A DNA stretch of 64,000 bases from JBHJHP01 sp042219825 (lineage in GTDB: Bacteria; Bacteroidota; Bacteroidia; Bacteroidales; UBA5342): the NCBI RefSeq assembly GCF_042219825.1, contig NZ_JBHJHQ010000002.1:310001-374000 (forward strand), written 5' to 3'. A model generated the notes under the pieces. The model ran no database searches. It was not told the origin of the DNA and was given only the letters and a program-made list of their open reading frames with translations. Positions within the stretch are counted from its first letter, which is position 1; each line of letters starts with the position of its first letter. A program made the position numbers and the translations under genes. Of the stretch, positions 63,133 through 64,000 are shown piece by piece.

Positions 63133-64000
63133 ATGAAAACCTTTAAGACAACACTAACGCTTATTGTCACTTTGATGACAATCATGACAACCAATGCTCA
63201 GGTTTCTTTTGGAACTCCCCAAAAAATAAACGACAACTGGAAATTTATTCTGGCTGATCCGGAAAATGCAGCACAACCCGATTTTGATGACAACAGATGG
63301 CGCACACTTGATCTTCCTCATGACTGGTCGGTTGAAGGTACGCTTAATCCATCGTTGTACAGCTGTACAGGATATTTGCCGGGTGGAATAGGTTGGTACC
63401 GTAAATCGCTTAATATTCCAAAGGATAAATCAGGGGAAAAAGTCTACCTCTACTTCGAAGGTGTGTACAACCGCAGCAAGGTCTATCTAAACGGACACCT
63501 ATTAGGCGAACGGCCCAACGGCTATATCTCGTTTATGTACGATGCCACGCCTTACATTAAATACGGTGAACCAAATGAGGTGGCTGTACGCGTGGATCAC
63601 AGCCGGCAGGCAGATTCCCGGTGGTACACCGGATCGGGAATTTACAGGAATGTATGGCTGGTATATGCCAATCCGGTTCATATTTCTGAATGGGGTGTGT
63701 TTGTTTACCCGGAATCATCTTCAGCTAAGAAGGCAACGTTAAAAGTAGAAACTTCGGTGACAAATAGTTCAGATAAAGCTGTAAAGCTCGATATAGTAAA
63801 CGAATTATATACTGAAGACGGAAAAAAGGTAGCTCAATCTGTTTCGAAACTTTCTGTGTCACAGAATGAGTCAAATAAAACATTGACATCATTAAATGTA
63901 AAGAATCCCGAGCTTTGGAGTCTGGATTCTCCGACCCTTTATACACTTAAAACCACTGTGAAACGCGGGAATAAAGTTTTGGATCAGACCGAAACAAAAA
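63133..64000 (+). CDS. GH2 beta-galactosidase-like glycoside hydrolase (N-terminal part)
   Basis: The gene starts at ATG 63133 and runs off the window. It opens with a signal peptide (TLIVTLMTIMTTNAQ). The GH2 sugar-binding jelly-roll domain follows, with INDNWKFILAD, RWRTLDLPHDWSVEG, GGIGWYRKSL, VYLYFEGVYNRSKVYLNG and VRVDHSRQADSRWYTGSGIYRNVWL. The GH2 immunoglobulin-like domain begins near residue 200 (VFVYPES). The catalytic barrel is outside the window, so the sugar it acts on is open. Confidence 0.93.
   Translation, partial: MKTFKTTLTLIVTLMTIMTTNAQVSFGTPQKINDNWKFILADPENAAQPDFDDNRWRTLDLPHDWSVEGTLNPSLYSCTGYLPGGIGWYRKSLNIPKDKSGEKVYLYFEGVYNRSKVYLNGHLLGERPNGYISFMYDATPYIKYGEPNEVAVRVDHSRQADSRWYTGSGIYRNVWLVYANPVHISEWGVFVYPESSSAKKATLKVETSVTNSSDKAVKLDIVNELYTEDGKKVAQSVSKLSVSQNESNKTLTSLNVKNPELWSLDSPTLYTLKTTVKRGNKVLDQTETK

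Noticed and set aside
1..64000. tRNA, rRNA, CRISPR arrays, prophage or riboswitch
   Set aside because: None of the expected cloverleaf, spacer-repeat or conserved aptamer patterns was seen; faint ones could be missed by eye.

Overview
This is a chromosomal window from a member of the Bacteroidota, most likely a polysaccharide-degrading, probably marine or anaerobic Bacteroidales/Marinilabiliales-type bacterium. The evidence is type IX secretion (T9SS) C-terminal sorting domains on several secreted proteins, many Cys-lipidated lipoproteins, TAnnTTTG-type -7 promoter boxes, a Reg_prop/Y_Y_Y sensor kinase, a Bacteroidales-type bifunctional Fkp, and secreted carbohydrate-active enzymes (GH28, PL9, GH51, GH2, sulfatase). 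The genus cannot be fixed from the sequence alone. No rRNA, tRNA, CRISPR array, prophage or intact insertion sequence is seen.

Layout. 1-7.2 kb (minus strand): a GH28 pectin-type hydrolase cut by the window edge, a large sensor kinase that resembles a hybrid two-component system but lacks its own regulator, a GIDE-domain membrane protein and a GT-C-like membrane protein. 7.2-8.0 kb: a gene-poor stretch with a roughly 200-bp nested palindromic element. 8-11.2 kb: a coiled-coil membrane protein, then an ArsR/SRPBCC/DoxX/unknown operon with a double operator, and a broken membrane-protein gene. 11.3-19.8 kb (minus): unknown lipoproteins, two VOC proteins, a DUF1080 protein, a PL9-type pectate lyase, a FISUMP protein paired with a small T9SS protein, and a tandem paralogue pair. 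20-31.5 kb (plus): uvrB, a sugar N-acetyltransferase, a DUF6340-like lipoprotein, and a six-gene tripartite exporter with three adaptor lipoproteins, a MacB-like permease, an ATPase and a TolC-family channel.

31.7-34.7 kb: the rpsF-rpsR-rplI ribosomal operon with a good promoter and terminator, a CPBP protease and a convergent metallophosphoesterase. 34.8-43.8 kb (minus): a GH51 arabinofuranosidase, a BNR/FN3 secreted protein, a SulP transporter and a sulfatase. 43.9-47.9 kb (minus): a tight four-gene Anbu (proteasome-like) operon with ATP-grasp, alpha-E and transglutaminase genes. 48.3-52.5 kb: a NADP-binding protein and a TonB/MORN-repeat gene pair. 52.7-60.3 kb: AraC regulator, pirin, YceI, transaldolase, cupin, a DUF457-type membrane protein and Fkp. 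60.4-64 kb: an unknown lipoprotein, a TPM-domain gene with a single nonsense codon, and the start of a GH2 enzyme.

Read together, the carbohydrate genes suggest use of pectin, arabinan and sulfated glycans through secreted and surface lipoprotein enzymes, while Fkp and the sugar acetyltransferase feed surface glycan synthesis. The least understood parts are the Anbu operon, the three-adaptor exporter, the nested palindromic element and the MORN-TonB pair. Two genes (10.5-11.2 kb and 62.1-62.9 kb) are inactivated by small lesions but are otherwise well preserved.
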